Shown: piece by piece, positions 16,322 to 24,626 of the stretch | Position numbering within the stretch: the stretch's first letter is position 1 | Layout of the letters: every line of letters starts with the position of its first letter | NCBI GenBank assembly: GCA_003223835.1 | Contig: QHWR01000084.1 | Span: 1-38,743, forward strand | Direction of reading: 5' to 3' | Length of the DNA: 38,743 nt | Origin: Acidobacteriota bacterium | GTDB taxonomy: Bacteria > Acidobacteriota > Vicinamibacteria > Vicinamibacterales > 2-12-FULL-66-21 | Notes under the pieces: model-generated | Told to the model about the DNA's origin: nothing | The model's input: the letters and a program-made list of their open reading frames with translations, nothing else | Databases searched by the model: none | Translations under genes and position numbers: made by a program

Positions 16322-18735
16322 TGCGCCTCCTCCTCGCCGTCCATGGCTACCCGCCCTCGTCATGCGGTGGGACGGAGACGTACGTCGCCGACCTCGCGCA
16401 GGCGCTGGCCCGGCAACCGGGCGTCGACGTCGCGGTGATGGCGCGCGAAGGCGATCCGCTGCGCGCGGAGCTGGCGGTGCGGACGGAGCGCCGCGGCGCG
16501 GTCGATGTGCACTTCATCAACAACACGTTCCAGGTCTGCGAGTCCTTCGAAGACAGCTACCGCAACCCGGCGCTGCAGGAGGTCGCGTCGGCCCTGATCG
16601 ACGAGATCGCACCCGACGTCGCGCATATTCACCATCTCACGGGGCTGTCGACCGGTCTCGTCGACGAGTTCCGCCGGCGCGCGATCCCCGTCGTGATGAC
16701 GTTGAATGACTACTGGCTGATCTGCCATCGGGGCCAGCTGCTCGACCGCGACGGCCGGCGATGTGACGCGCCTTGTGCGGGTGAACGAGATCTTCCGCCT
16801 GAAGGCGGAAGCCACGAATTTCCTTCCAAATCTAACTCTTGTGGCTTCCGCCTTCAGGCGGAAGATCTGGCCGGCTGCGGGCGCTGCATCCCTGCAGCGG
16901 CGCTCGCGCCGGCCGTCGCGTGGCGCGCGGGCCGCGGGCTTCGGCGGATTCCGGTGGCGCGGACGCTCGTGTCCCTTGCCGAACGGGCCGTCACCGCGAT
17001 CGACGCCGGCGGGCGCTCGCGCGTGGCGACGATCGCGCGGGCCAGGCACATGCGCGACGTCTGCGCTGGCGCCAATCTCCTGATCGCGCCGTCGCGCACG
17101 CTCGAAGAGCGATATCTCGCGTTCGGCGCGCCGCGCGAACGGCTCATATGGTGCGACCAGGGCATCGATGTCTCGCTCTTCAATCGACGACGCGGCGTTG
17201 AAGCCGGCCCACTCCGACTCGCGTTCGCGGGCAGCCTGATCTCTTCGAAGGCGCCGCACGTCCTGCTCGACGCCGTGTCGCGCCTGCCGCCCGGATCGGC
17301 GACGGTCGATCTCATCGGTGCCACCGCGCCCTATCACGGCGACGTCGAATACTCGCGCGCGCTGGCGGCGCGTCTCGGCGCTCCATTCATTCGTCACACC
17401 GGCGCCGTTCCACACGAGCGGGTCGGCGAGATGCTCGCCGATGTCGATCTCCTGGTCGTGCCGTCGGTCTGGATCGAAAACGCGCCGTTCGTCATCCGCG
17501 AAGCCTTCGCCGCCGGCGTTCCCGTCGTTGCCTCCCGTCTCGGCGGAATGGCGGAGATGGTCCGCGACGGCGTCAACGGGTTGCTGTTCGAGCCCGGCAG
17601 TCCGGATGCGCTCGCGACGGTGCTGCGCCGCGTCATCGATGAACCGGCCCTGCTGGCCGCGCTGCGCGCCGGGATCCGGCCGGTCATGACCATCGACGAG
17701 GACGCCGCGCAGTTGGTGGCGTTGTACAAGGCAGAGCGCCTGCGGCCCGAGCGAGACGCGGAGTCGCCGGCCCCTCGGGAGCTTCAGGGTCGCCGTGAGC
17801 AATGCGCGGTCGAGTGCCCGCGGCCGGAGGTCAGCGACAGGCCGTTCGCGGTGGCCGCGATCGTGCTCAATTACAGGACGCCGGAGCAGACGTGGCTCGC
17901 GGTGCGCTCGCTTCAACCGAGCCCAACGATCGACCGCATCATCGTCGTGGACAACGGATCGAACGACGGGTCGGAATCGGAACTTCGCCGCACGCTGAAC
18001 GACGTCGACGTCCTGCAGACCGGCGCGAACGTTGGATTCCCGGCTGGCGTGAATGCCGGCATCCGGCGCGCGCTCGACGCCGGCGCGGGCGCGGTGCTTC
18101 TCGTGAACAGCGACGTCGTGCTCCCGCCGGAGACCGCGGGCCTGCTGTCCGCGGCGCTCGCCGGAGATTCCTCCATCGGCATCGCCGCGCCCGTCGTGCT
18201 GTCCCGCGCGGAACCGGACGTCATCGCGTCCGCCGGCATTCGTTTCTTCGCGGCGAGCGGGCGCATGCGGCACCGCGCCGCCGGCCATCGTCTTGCCGCC
18301 GCCGGGCCGTCGGGCGTGCACCGCGTGGACGCGGTGAGCGGCTGCGCGATGTTGATCCGGCGCGAAGTATTCGGTCGCATCGGCCTGTTCGACGAGCCCT
18401 GCTTCTTCTCGTTCGAGGACGTGGACTTCTGTTTGCGCGCCCGCGCCGCGGGATTCGAAACCGTCTGCGTGACGGGCGCGGTCGCGTATCACGAAGGGGG
18501 CGCGACGATGGGCAAGCGGACGCCGCGTCGCGTCTATTACGGGGTGCGCAACCACCTGCGCGTGGCGGGTCGCGCGGCGCCGCGCGGCGCGGTCGCGTCG
18601 GCAACGCGCGCGGCCGCGATCGTCGCGTTCAACGTCGCGTACGTCGCTCTGTCACCGGAGGTGCCGTTCCTGGCGGGCGTCGCCGCGGTCGGCCGCGGGA
18701 CGTTCGATCACCTCCGAGGCCGGTACGGCGGCTGA
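16321..18735 (+). CDS. Two-domain glycosyltransferase: GT4 fused to GT2
   Basis: 804 residues from ATG 16321. Residues 1 to about 480 are GT-B/GT4: HGYPPSSCGGTETYVADLAQAL, DVAHIHHL, LNDYWLICHRGQLL, then FAGSLISSKAPHVLLDAV and VPSVWIENAPFVIREAFAAG. After an Arg/Glu-rich linker, residues about 510-804 form a GT2 domain: AAIVLNYRTPEQTWLAVRSL, VVDNGSNDGS, LLVNSDVVLPP and FFSFEDVDFCLRARAAGF. The protein can probably add two sugars in succession, or act as a paired transferase. Within the GT4 half an 81-nt palindromic element is inserted in frame between the cysteines C152 and C186/C189; removing it restores the Cys spacing of the preceding GT4. The 3' end overlaps the convergent DUF2304 gene by 84 nt. 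Confidence 0.9.
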   Translation: MRLLLAVHGYPPSSCGGTETYVADLAQALARQPGVDVAVMAREGDPLRAELAVRTERRGAVDVHFINNTFQVCESFEDSYRNPALQEVASALIDEIAPDVAHIHHLTGLSTGLVDEFRRRAIPVVMTLNDYWLICHRGQLLDRDGRRCDAPCAGERDLPPEGGSHEFPSKSNSCGFRLQAEDLAGCGRCIPAAALAPAVAWRAGRGLRRIPVARTLVSLAERAVTAIDAGGRSRVATIARARHMRDVCAGANLLIAPSRTLEERYLAFGAPRERLIWCDQGIDVSLFNRRRGVEAGPLRLAFAGSLISSKAPHVLLDAVSRLPPGSATVDLIGATAPYHGDVEYSRALAARLGAPFIRHTGAVPHERVGEMLADVDLLVVPSVWIENAPFVIREAFAAGVPVVASRLGGMAEMVRDGVNGLLFEPGSPDALATVLRRVIDEPALLAALRAGIRPVMTIDEDAAQLVALYKAERLRPERDAESPAPRELQGRREQCAVECPRPEVSDRPFAVAAIVLNYRTPEQTWLAVRSLQPSPTIDRIIVVDNGSNDGSESELRRTLNDVDVLQTGANVGFPAGVNAGIRRALDAGAGAVLLVNSDVVLPPETAGLLSAALAGDSSIGIAAPVVLSRAEPDVIASAGIRFFAASGRMRHRAAGHRLAAAGPSGVHRVDAVSGCAMLIRREVFGRIGLFDEPCFFSFEDVDFCLRARAAGFETVCVTGAVAYHEGGATMGKRTPRRVYYGVRNHLRVAGRAAPRGAVASATRAAAIVAFNVAYVALSPEVPFLAGVAAVGRGTFDHLRGRYGG
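16788..16868. repeat. REPIN-like double palindrome inserted in a coding region
   Basis: A perfect 28-nt inverted repeat: left arm 16788-16815 (AGATCTTCCGCCTGAAGGCG...) and right arm 16841-16868, separated by a 25-nt AT-richer spacer. Each arm is itself a palindrome, CTTCCGCC-TGAA-GGCGGAAG, so the unit is two REP-like hairpins facing each other, the layout called REPIN. Total length is 81 nt (27 codons), so the host frame is kept. No RAYT transposase gene is in the window. Confidence 0.85.
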
Positions 18736-19077
18736 TTGCAACCCGCGGACTTCCGCTTCGAGCAGCGCCAGCTCTTCGACGAGCCGATCGATCTGCCGCC
18801 GCTGCTTCGAAATGACGACGGCGAAGTACAACGACACGACGAAGACGGCGAGGATCACGCCGAGCAGCAGCACCGCGGGCGGATAGTAGACGCCCAGCCA
18901 GTTCGCCGCGATGTTGAGGCTGTTCCGCCAGATCGAGAGCACGACGAGCGCGGCGGCGCCGACGAGCCACACGAACGCGTACTCCTCCCGCAGCCGCCGC
19001 CGGCGGACCAGATCGATCACCGCGAGCAGCAACGCCGTGCTGACGACGATGGCGACGATCTGGACGACGTCACTCAC
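18652..19077 (-). CDS. DUF2304 family membrane protein
   Basis: 141 residues from GTG 19077. Three hydrophobic helices (VQIVAIVVSTALLLAVIDLV, YAFVWLVGAAALVVLSIW, PPAVLLLGVILAVFVVSLYFAVVIS) with the basic RRRRLREEYAFVWL loop between the first two are typical of DUF2304. A short coiled coil follows (QIDRLVEELALLEAEVRGLQ). DUF2304 genes commonly accompany dolichol-phosphate-mannose-type GT2 genes, which is the case here: the start overlaps the end of the double-GT2 gene by 8 nt. It may help anchor or regulate that transferase. Its last 84 nt overlap the end of the convergent GT4-GT2 gene. Confidence 0.85.
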   Translation of the reverse strand: MSDVVQIVAIVVSTALLLAVIDLVRRRRLREEYAFVWLVGAAALVVLSIWRNSLNIAANWLGVYYPPAVLLLGVILAVFVVSLYFAVVISKQRRQIDRLVEELALLEAEVRGLQSAAVPASEVIERPAADRGDARQERHLR

Positions 19078-20848
19078 CGGAGGCGCCTTCCGGCGTGCGC
19101 CGCAGCGGCACGACCATCAGCGCCAGCACCGTACGCGCGAACGCGACCGCCGCCCGTGCGGGCGTCAGCGACGTCCGTCCCGCAAGGCGCTCGCGCGCGA
19201 CGACGGGGCGTTCCCGCACCACGAGCCCGTGACGGCTCAGGAGCAGCCGCAGTTCGGGTTCCGGATAGCCGTCGGGATGCTGGGAGCCGAGCAGCCGCAC
19301 CGCTCGCCGCCCGAACACCCACAGGCCCGACGTCGGATCGGTCACGCGACGGCCCGTCATGGCCGAGAGGCAGACGGCGAGCGCGCGCTGGCTGACGCGC
19401 GGCTTGTGACGCCCGCGCGGCGGCGCCAGATACCTCGAACCGAGCGCCGCGTCCGCCCGGCCGCGCGCGATGGTCCGCAGCAGGCGGGCCAGATCGCGCG
19501 CGCGATGCTGGCCGTCGCCGTCCATCCGCGCGACGACGTCGTAGCCGTGGCGGCGCGCGTATCGCATCCCCGCCCGGAGCGCGCCTCCGATCCCGAGGCG
19601 CTGCGGCAGCGTCAGCCAGTTCGCCCCCAACCGCGGCAACAGCTCCGCGGTCGCGTCCGTTGACGCGTCGTTGATGATGAGCACGCTCGCTCGCGGCAGG
19701 TCGCGCCGGACGTCGTCGATCACCAGCGGGAGATTCTCCGCTTCGTTGAAGGCGGGAATGAGGACCAGGATCCGTTCGGTCGCGTCCGTCCGAGGTTCGG
19801 AACCTGCGACGCGCGCGGCCGTCCTTCGCATGCTGTGCGTGGGGTGACTGCCGCGGCCGGCGATGTGCCGGAACATCCAGACGACGATCGCCCAGGCCCA
19901 TGCGATGTCGCGCACGAGGTGCGTGGCAGGGAAGGTCAACGCGGCGGAATCGGACGTCAGCCGCCACGCGCGGATCGCCGCAATCGAGCGTTCGAGCGAC
20001 AGGACCGCGATGATGGATGCAGACGCCGCGAGCAGCAGTCGCGCCGCCTCGCCCGCCAGCGCCGCAGCGATCGCGGCCGCGAGCGCCAGCAGCAGCGCGG
20101 CGAGCATCAGCGGCGCGTGCAGCATCATGAAGGGGCCCGACACGGCGTCGCCGCGGAGCCGCCGCGGATGACGGCGCACGACGTCGAGTCGCCCGTACCC
20201 GACGCCGAACTGTTGCGCAAAGTACCCGCGCATCGAGTCGCGCCAATAGTGATCGGCGCGCGCGTCCGGAGCGAAGGCCAGCGCGTAGCCCGCACGCGCG
20301 AGGCGGTAGCTCATGTCGTTGTCGTACCCGTACCCGAGCGTCTCGTCGAACAGGCCGGTTTGATGGACCGCCGTCGCGCGGTACGCGGCGTTTCCCGTGC
20401 AGACGTGGTCGGTCGCGCGGCCGGCGAGCCGCTCGTATCGGAGGTCGATGTCACGGCCCATGACGCGCGCCCAGAACCGCGCGCGTGCCGGCACCACGTA
20501 CCGTCCCTGAACCGCGCCGACGGCAGGATCGTCGAGCGCGCGAAGCAGCGCGTCCAGCCACCCGGGACGAACGGTCACGTCCTGATCGACCTGGCAGACG
20601 ATCGGAAAGCGCGCGTCGCGAAATCCCGCGTTGAGCGCGGCGGCGGCGCCGCGCCGCGGTCCTGCGATGACCCGGACGTCCGGCCAGTGCCGTTGCCGGA
20701 CGGCCTGCACCGAGCCGTCCACGCTGCCGTCGTCGACGATGATGATCTCGTGCGGCCGCGCCGCGGCTTCGCGGCGGAGCGCGGCGACGGTGCGCCGCAG
20801 CCGTGGCCCGCCGTCGAGCGCCGGCACCACGAAGCTGACGGGGGTCAT
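19070..20848 (-). CDS. Tandem GT2-GT2 glycosyltransferase with membrane segments
   Basis: 592 residues from ATG 20848, which overlaps the upstream stop as ATGA; the listed 615-residue form is an unneeded extension. The first GT2 domain (1 to about 240) has SFVVPALDGGPRLRRTVAAL, IIIVDDGSVDGS, the DxD site VDQDV and YGYDNDMSYRLARAGY. Two hydrophobic helices follow (about 245-300). The second GT2 domain begins near 356 with RILVLIPAFNEAENLPLVIDDV, then IINDASTDAT, VARMDGDGQH and DPTSGLWVFGRRA, close to polyprenyl-phosphate-mannose/glucose synthases. The C-terminal domain may charge a polyprenyl phosphate, and the N-terminal one may act on the growing glycan. DUF2304 follows as the last gene of this block. 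Confidence 0.9.
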   Translation of the reverse strand: MTPVSFVVPALDGGPRLRRTVAALRREAAARPHEIIIVDDGSVDGSVQAVRQRHWPDVRVIAGPRRGAAAALNAGFRDARFPIVCQVDQDVTVRPGWLDALLRALDDPAVGAVQGRYVVPARARFWARVMGRDIDLRYERLAGRATDHVCTGNAAYRATAVHQTGLFDETLGYGYDNDMSYRLARAGYALAFAPDARADHYWRDSMRGYFAQQFGVGYGRLDVVRRHPRRLRGDAVSGPFMMLHAPLMLAALLLALAAAIAAALAGEAARLLLAASASIIAVLSLERSIAAIRAWRLTSDSAALTFPATHLVRDIAWAWAIVVWMFRHIAGRGSHPTHSMRRTAARVAGSEPRTDATERILVLIPAFNEAENLPLVIDDVRRDLPRASVLIINDASTDATAELLPRLGANWLTLPQRLGIGGALRAGMRYARRHGYDVVARMDGDGQHRARDLARLLRTIARGRADAALGSRYLAPPRGRHKPRVSQRALAVCLSAMTGRRVTDPTSGLWVFGRRAVRLLGSQHPDGYPEPELRLLLSRHGLVVRERPVVARERLAGRTSLTPARAAVAFARTVLALMVVPLRRTPEGASGE

Positions 20849-22062
20849 GCGTACTGCGGCGCCGGATCGGCGCGCGTCGCGACCAGTTCGCCATAGACGT
20901 GCTCGAGCTGCGCGCACACCGCGTCAACCGCGAACCGCGCGCGCGCGCGCCCGGCCGCCGCGCGCGCACGGAAGTCCCACCCGGCAGGGTCCGCGAGCAT
21001 GGACGCGATCGCCCGCGCGAGCGTGCCGCTCTCGCCGAACGGCACGAGGTGCCCGCCGCCGAGCGTGCCGATGACTTCGCCGCAGCCGCTGTCGCCGCAG
21101 ACGACCACGGGTCGCCCGCAGAGCAGCGCCTCGATTGGCACCAGCCCGAAAATCTCGTCGCGCGACGGGTAGACGACGACGTCGGCGGCGGCGAGCGCGT
21201 CGAGACGATCGCGTCCGCGCAGCAGCCCGACGCGCAGCAGACGGTCGGCGACGCCGAGACGCCGCGCCAGCGCGGCGAGCGCGGCGCCCGAGCCCATGTC
21301 GTTGCCGGCGATGACGAGCCGGAGCGCGGGGTCCGTGAGGGTCGCGAAGGCGCGGAGGAGGACGTCCACGCCTTTGCGCGGCGTCAGCTTGCCGAGAAAC
21401 AGCACGACGCGGAGGCCGTCGAGACCGTTCGATGCGCGGAACGCCGCTCCGTCGGGCGCCGGTTCGAACTCGCGGAGGTCGATCGGGTTCGGCACCAGCC
21501 GGATCCGCGACGCCGGCACGCCGGCCGCCTCCAACTGCCGGCGCTCCGCCGTCGTCACGCCGAGCACGCGCGCCGCGCCGGGCAGCATGCGACGTCCCGC
21601 GGTGAGGTCGAAGGCGAGCTTCGCGACGCGGCGCCGCTCGATCCGCGGCGCGGTGCCGTTCGGCGACACGACGTAGGGCACGCGCGCGCGCCGCAGCGCC
21701 GCCGCCGCGATCGCGCCCGGCAGGTGATGGCATGCATGGAGGTGCGCGACGTCGAATGTGTCCGCGGACTCGCGCAGGAAGCGGCCCAGACCGATGGGCG
21801 TGAAGAACTGCCAGCGGTACGCGAGGCTGTTCGAGAGATTACGAAAAACGCGGACCGTGACACCTTCGTAATCCGTGTCGCCGCGGGATTCGCCGAGCCG
21901 CGCGCGCGGCTCCGCGGCGTCGGTTGTGCAGACGGTGACGTGATGGCCGCGGCGGGCGAGCCCTCGGGTCATCGCCCCCGCGAGGCGCGGGATGCCCCCG
22001 TAGGCCCACGCGTCCTCGTAGTACGGAACGACGTGCAGGATGCTGAGGGGCCGCATGACCAT
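20845..22062 (-). CDS. GT4-family glycosyltransferase
   Basis: 405 residues from ATG 22062; ATG 22056 and TTG 22074 are alternatives in the same frame and no Shine-Dalgarno decides between them. It reads ILHVVPYYEDAWAYGGIPRLAGAMTRGLARRGHHVTV (GT-B N-domain acceptor loop), DVAHLHACHHLPG and VPYVVSPNGTAPR. The donor-side domain has VLFLGKLTPRKGVDVLLRAF and VVVYPSRDEIFGLVPIEALLCGRPVVV, with the E-x7-E pair. It likely uses a nucleotide sugar to extend a lipid-linked glycan. It heads the minus-strand trio, divergent from the ABC exporter gene; the 43-nt gap holds TATAGT and, on the other strand, TACTAT -10-like boxes. Confidence 0.92.
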   Translation of the reverse strand: MVMRPLSILHVVPYYEDAWAYGGIPRLAGAMTRGLARRGHHVTVCTTDAAEPRARLGESRGDTDYEGVTVRVFRNLSNSLAYRWQFFTPIGLGRFLRESADTFDVAHLHACHHLPGAIAAAALRRARVPYVVSPNGTAPRIERRRVAKLAFDLTAGRRMLPGAARVLGVTTAERRQLEAAGVPASRIRLVPNPIDLREFEPAPDGAAFRASNGLDGLRVVLFLGKLTPRKGVDVLLRAFATLTDPALRLVIAGNDMGSGAALAALARRLGVADRLLRVGLLRGRDRLDALAAADVVVYPSRDEIFGLVPIEALLCGRPVVVCGDSGCGEVIGTLGGGHLVPFGESGTLARAIASMLADPAGWDFRARAAAGRARARFAVDAVCAQLEHVYGELVATRADPAPQYA

Positions 22063-22105
22063 CCGTGAGCGCAAAGCGCGTGCCGTATAGTATCAGGACG
22101 AACCC

Positions 22106-23626
22106 ATGCTTCCGTTGACGCCCGCCCGCGTCCCGGCTGCCGCCGGTACGGGCCACTGGCCCGATCTGATCTGGACGCTCGTCCGCACGGATTTCAAGAC
22201 GCGGTATCACGGCACGATCGGCGGCTTCGTGTGGGCGCTGCTCAAACCGCTGTCGATGTTCGTCGTGCTGCTGGCGGTGTTCTCGTTCGTCTTCGCGGGC
22301 GAGCCGCAGTACCGCCTCGATCTGATCATCGGACTCTTCCTGTACGAGTTTTTCCAGGAGTCCACGAAGACCGGCCTGCTGTCGCTTCGCGCGAAGGCGT
22401 ACCTGCTGACGAAGGCGCGGTTTCCCTCGTGGGTCGTCGTGGTGACGTCCGCGTCGAACGCGCTGATCACGCTTCTGCTGTTCTCGGTCGTGCTCGTCAC
22501 TTATCTGGCGCTCGCGGGACGTGCGCCGTCGCCGGCCGGCGTGGCTCTCTACGTCTGGTATCGACTGCACTTCTTCGCGATCGTCACCGGCTTTTCGCTC
22601 GCGGCGAGCGTGTTGTTCATGCGGTTCCGGGACTTGAACCAGGTGTGGGAGGTCGTCACGCAGGCGGGGTTCTTCATCGCGCCGATCATCTACCCGATCG
22701 GCGTGCTGCCTGAGCGGCTGCACGTGTTGTTGTACGTCTGGCCTCCGACGCCGATCATTCTGTTCTCGCGCAGCGTGCTCCTGGACGGCCGCGTTCCGTC
22801 GCCGCTGGCGCACGCGCTGCTGTCGCTCGAGGCGCTCGCGATCGTGCGTCGCGGAGGAACTCTAGTGGCCCGCCCCGTCCTCGAAGCGCGCGGCGTGTCG
22901 AAGTCGTTCGAAATCCCGTCGGTCAGGCGCGACACCGTCCGCGAGCACGCGCTCGACCTGTTCCGGCGGCGGCGGACCGAGCAGTTGTGCGTGCTCGATT
23001 CCGTCAGCGTGTCGCTCATGGCCGGAGAGAGCGTCGGTCTGATGGGCAGAAACGGAAGCGGCAAGAGCACGCTGCTGAAAATCCTGTCGGGCATCTACAC
23101 GGCGGATGCCGGCGACGTCATCGCGCGCGCGCCGATCACGCCGATTCTCGAGCTGGGGATCGGCTGGAATCCGGACCTGGACGCGATCGACAACGTCGAG
23201 CTGCTGGGCACGGTGATGGGCATGTCGCTTCGGGAGCTGCGCCGGGCGACGGGGGAGATCCTCGCCTTCGCCGGCCTCGAACGCTTCGCGCGGCTGGAGC
23301 TTCGTCACTACTCGAGCGGCATGGCCGCGCGCCTCGCGTACGCCGTCGCCTTCCGCGCGGTCCGCGACGTGCTGATCCTCGACGAGATCTTCGCGGTGGG
23401 CGACGCCGAGTTCAAGGAGCGCTGCCAGGAGCGGTACCGCGCCCTCCACGCCGCGGGGCACGCGATGCTGCTCGTCAGCCACGAGCCCCGCACGATCGGG
23501 TCCTATTGCGATCGCGCGCTCCTGCTCGAGGGGGGACGCATCATGCTCGACGGCCCGGCCGCCGAAGTTGCCGCGGCCTACGTGTCGCTCCTGACCGAGA
23601 CAGACCTGCAGACCAGGGTCGGGTGA
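22106..23626 (+). CDS. Polysaccharide ABC exporter: Wzm-like permease read through into Wzt-like ATPase
   Basis: 506 residues. Residues 1 to about 250 are an ABC-2 (Wzm/TagG-type) permease: LVRTDFKTRYHGTIGGFVWALLKP, then five hydrophobic segments ending YPIGVLP...LFSRSVLLDG. From about 254 it is an ATPase: Walker A GRNGSGKST, LRHYSSGMAARLAYAVAF signature, Walker B VLILDEIFAVGD and LLVSHE. There is no extra C-terminal carbohydrate-binding domain, so it is the short Wzt/KpsT kind. The permease seems to lose its last TM helix. In another frame the region just before 22865 reads VAEEL-stop, the usual end of such permeases, and the ATPase has its own ribosome site and GTG. This looks like two genes joined by a small frame-changing deletion. 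The system should flip finished lipid-linked glycan to the periplasm. Confidence 0.85.
   Translation: MLPLTPARVPAAAGTGHWPDLIWTLVRTDFKTRYHGTIGGFVWALLKPLSMFVVLLAVFSFVFAGEPQYRLDLIIGLFLYEFFQESTKTGLLSLRAKAYLLTKARFPSWVVVVTSASNALITLLLFSVVLVTYLALAGRAPSPAGVALYVWYRLHFFAIVTGFSLAASVLFMRFRDLNQVWEVVTQAGFFIAPIIYPIGVLPERLHVLLYVWPPTPIILFSRSVLLDGRVPSPLAHALLSLEALAIVRRGGTLVARPVLEARGVSKSFEIPSVRRDTVREHALDLFRRRRTEQLCVLDSVSVSLMAGESVGLMGRNGSGKSTLLKILSGIYTADAGDVIARAPITPILELGIGWNPDLDAIDNVELLGTVMGMSLRELRRATGEILAFAGLERFARLELRHYSSGMAARLAYAVAFRAVRDVLILDEIFAVGDAEFKERCQERYRALHAAGHAMLLVSHEPRTIGSYCDRALLLEGGRIMLDGPAAEVAAAYVSLLTETDLQTRVG
22853..22867 (+). promoter_or_regulatory. Internal ribosome-binding site and likely true GTG start of wzt
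   Basis: GGAGGA at 22853-22858, then 6 nt, then GTG at 22865-22867, which would start VARPVLEARGVSKSFEI, a normal N-terminus for the ATPase. A TAG stop in another frame overlaps the GTG (TAGTG), the arrangement expected for coupled wzm-wzt genes. It supports separate translation of the ATPase (22865-23626, 253 residues). Confidence 0.7.
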
Positions 23627-23630
23627 TCGC

Positions 23631-24626
23631 GTGCCGCGGGTGTCCGTCCTCGTCCCGTGCTTCAACCAGGGCGCCTGGATCGACGAAGCCGTCGACAGCG
23701 TGCTCTCGCAGACCCTTCAGGACTTCGAGATCATCGTCGTTGACGACGGGTCCACGGGCGACACGCGCCAGAAGCTGTCGGCCTACGTGCGGCCGCGCAC
23801 GCGTGTCCTCCGTACCGAGAATCGGGGGTTGTCCGCCGCGCGGAACACCGCCGCGGGCGCCGCGTCCGGAGAGTTCCTGTGCGCGCTCGACGCGGACGAC
23901 CGCCTCGTCTCGACCTGGCTGGAGAAGGCGGTGGCGCTGCTCGACGAACGGGCGGACGTCGCGTTCGTCTCGCACTGGTTCGAGACGTTCGGCGACGAAC
24001 ACTGGACCTGGACGCCGGCGCGCTGCGACCTTCCCGCGATGCTCGCGCGCAACGCGATCAACGGCGCGGCGCTCGTCCGCCGCGCGGTCTTCGAGAGACT
24101 CGGCGGCTTCGACGAGCGGATGCGCGACGGCTGTGAGGACTGGGACTTCTGGCTGCGCGCGATCGAACAGGGGTTTCAGGGCGCCATCGTTCCCGAGGTT
24201 CTATTCCATTACCGGCGGAACGCCGCGTCGATGAGCCGGGTCATGACCGCGGGGGACCGTTACCGCGCGCCGCTCGAGACGCTGTTCGCGCGCCACGAAT
24301 CGAGTTATCGCGCGCACGCGGTGGACGTGCTGGTGATGAAGGAGCAGGAGGCGGCCACGCTGCTGCGGGAGGTGCACGGCCTCGAGCGCGATCACCTCAC
24401 GAAGATGCTGCCGTCGCTCGCGCGCGCACGCGAAGAACTGCGGGCGATAGACGAGGCGGTCGCGCGCGCGCAGGAGACGGTCAAGGACCGGGAGGAGCTG
24501 GACCAGCTTCGCTGGAAGACAGGCGAGCTGCAGCGCGAAGTCGATGACCTGCGCCGGTCTCTGAGCTGGCGCCTCACCGCGCCGCTCCGGTCCGTGTACG
24601 GCTGGCTGCGCGGGGAGCGCGGGTGA
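23631..24626 (+). CDS. GT2-family glycosyltransferase with C-terminal coiled coil
   Basis: 331 residues from GTG 23631, 4 nt after the exporter stop. The GT-A domain (1 to about 215) has SVLVPCFNQGAWIDEAVDSVLSQTLQDFEIIVVDDGS, the Rossmann continuation NRGLSAARNTAA, LDADDR as DxD site and CEDWDFWLRAIEQGF as catalytic ED motif. From about 240 the protein becomes a long charged helix (REELRAIDEAVARAQETVKDREELDQLRWKTGELQREVDDLRR). It ends SLSWRLTAPLRSVYGWLRG, a membrane-proximal tail seen at the end of many polysaccharide-locus transferases. The coiled coil may measure chain length or dock the enzyme to partners. It overlaps the next gene by 4 nt (GTGA). Confidence 0.92.
   Translation: MPRVSVLVPCFNQGAWIDEAVDSVLSQTLQDFEIIVVDDGSTGDTRQKLSAYVRPRTRVLRTENRGLSAARNTAAGAASGEFLCALDADDRLVSTWLEKAVALLDERADVAFVSHWFETFGDEHWTWTPARCDLPAMLARNAINGAALVRRAVFERLGGFDERMRDGCEDWDFWLRAIEQGFQGAIVPEVLFHYRRNAASMSRVMTAGDRYRAPLETLFARHESSYRAHAVDVLVMKEQEAATLLREVHGLERDHLTKMLPSLARAREELRAIDEAVARAQETVKDREELDQLRWKTGELQREVDDLRRSLSWRLTAPLRSVYGWLRGERG

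Noticed and set aside
16788-16868. Insertion sequence
   Set aside because: Only 81 nt, no transposase and no obvious target duplication; the facing palindromes fit a REPIN better.
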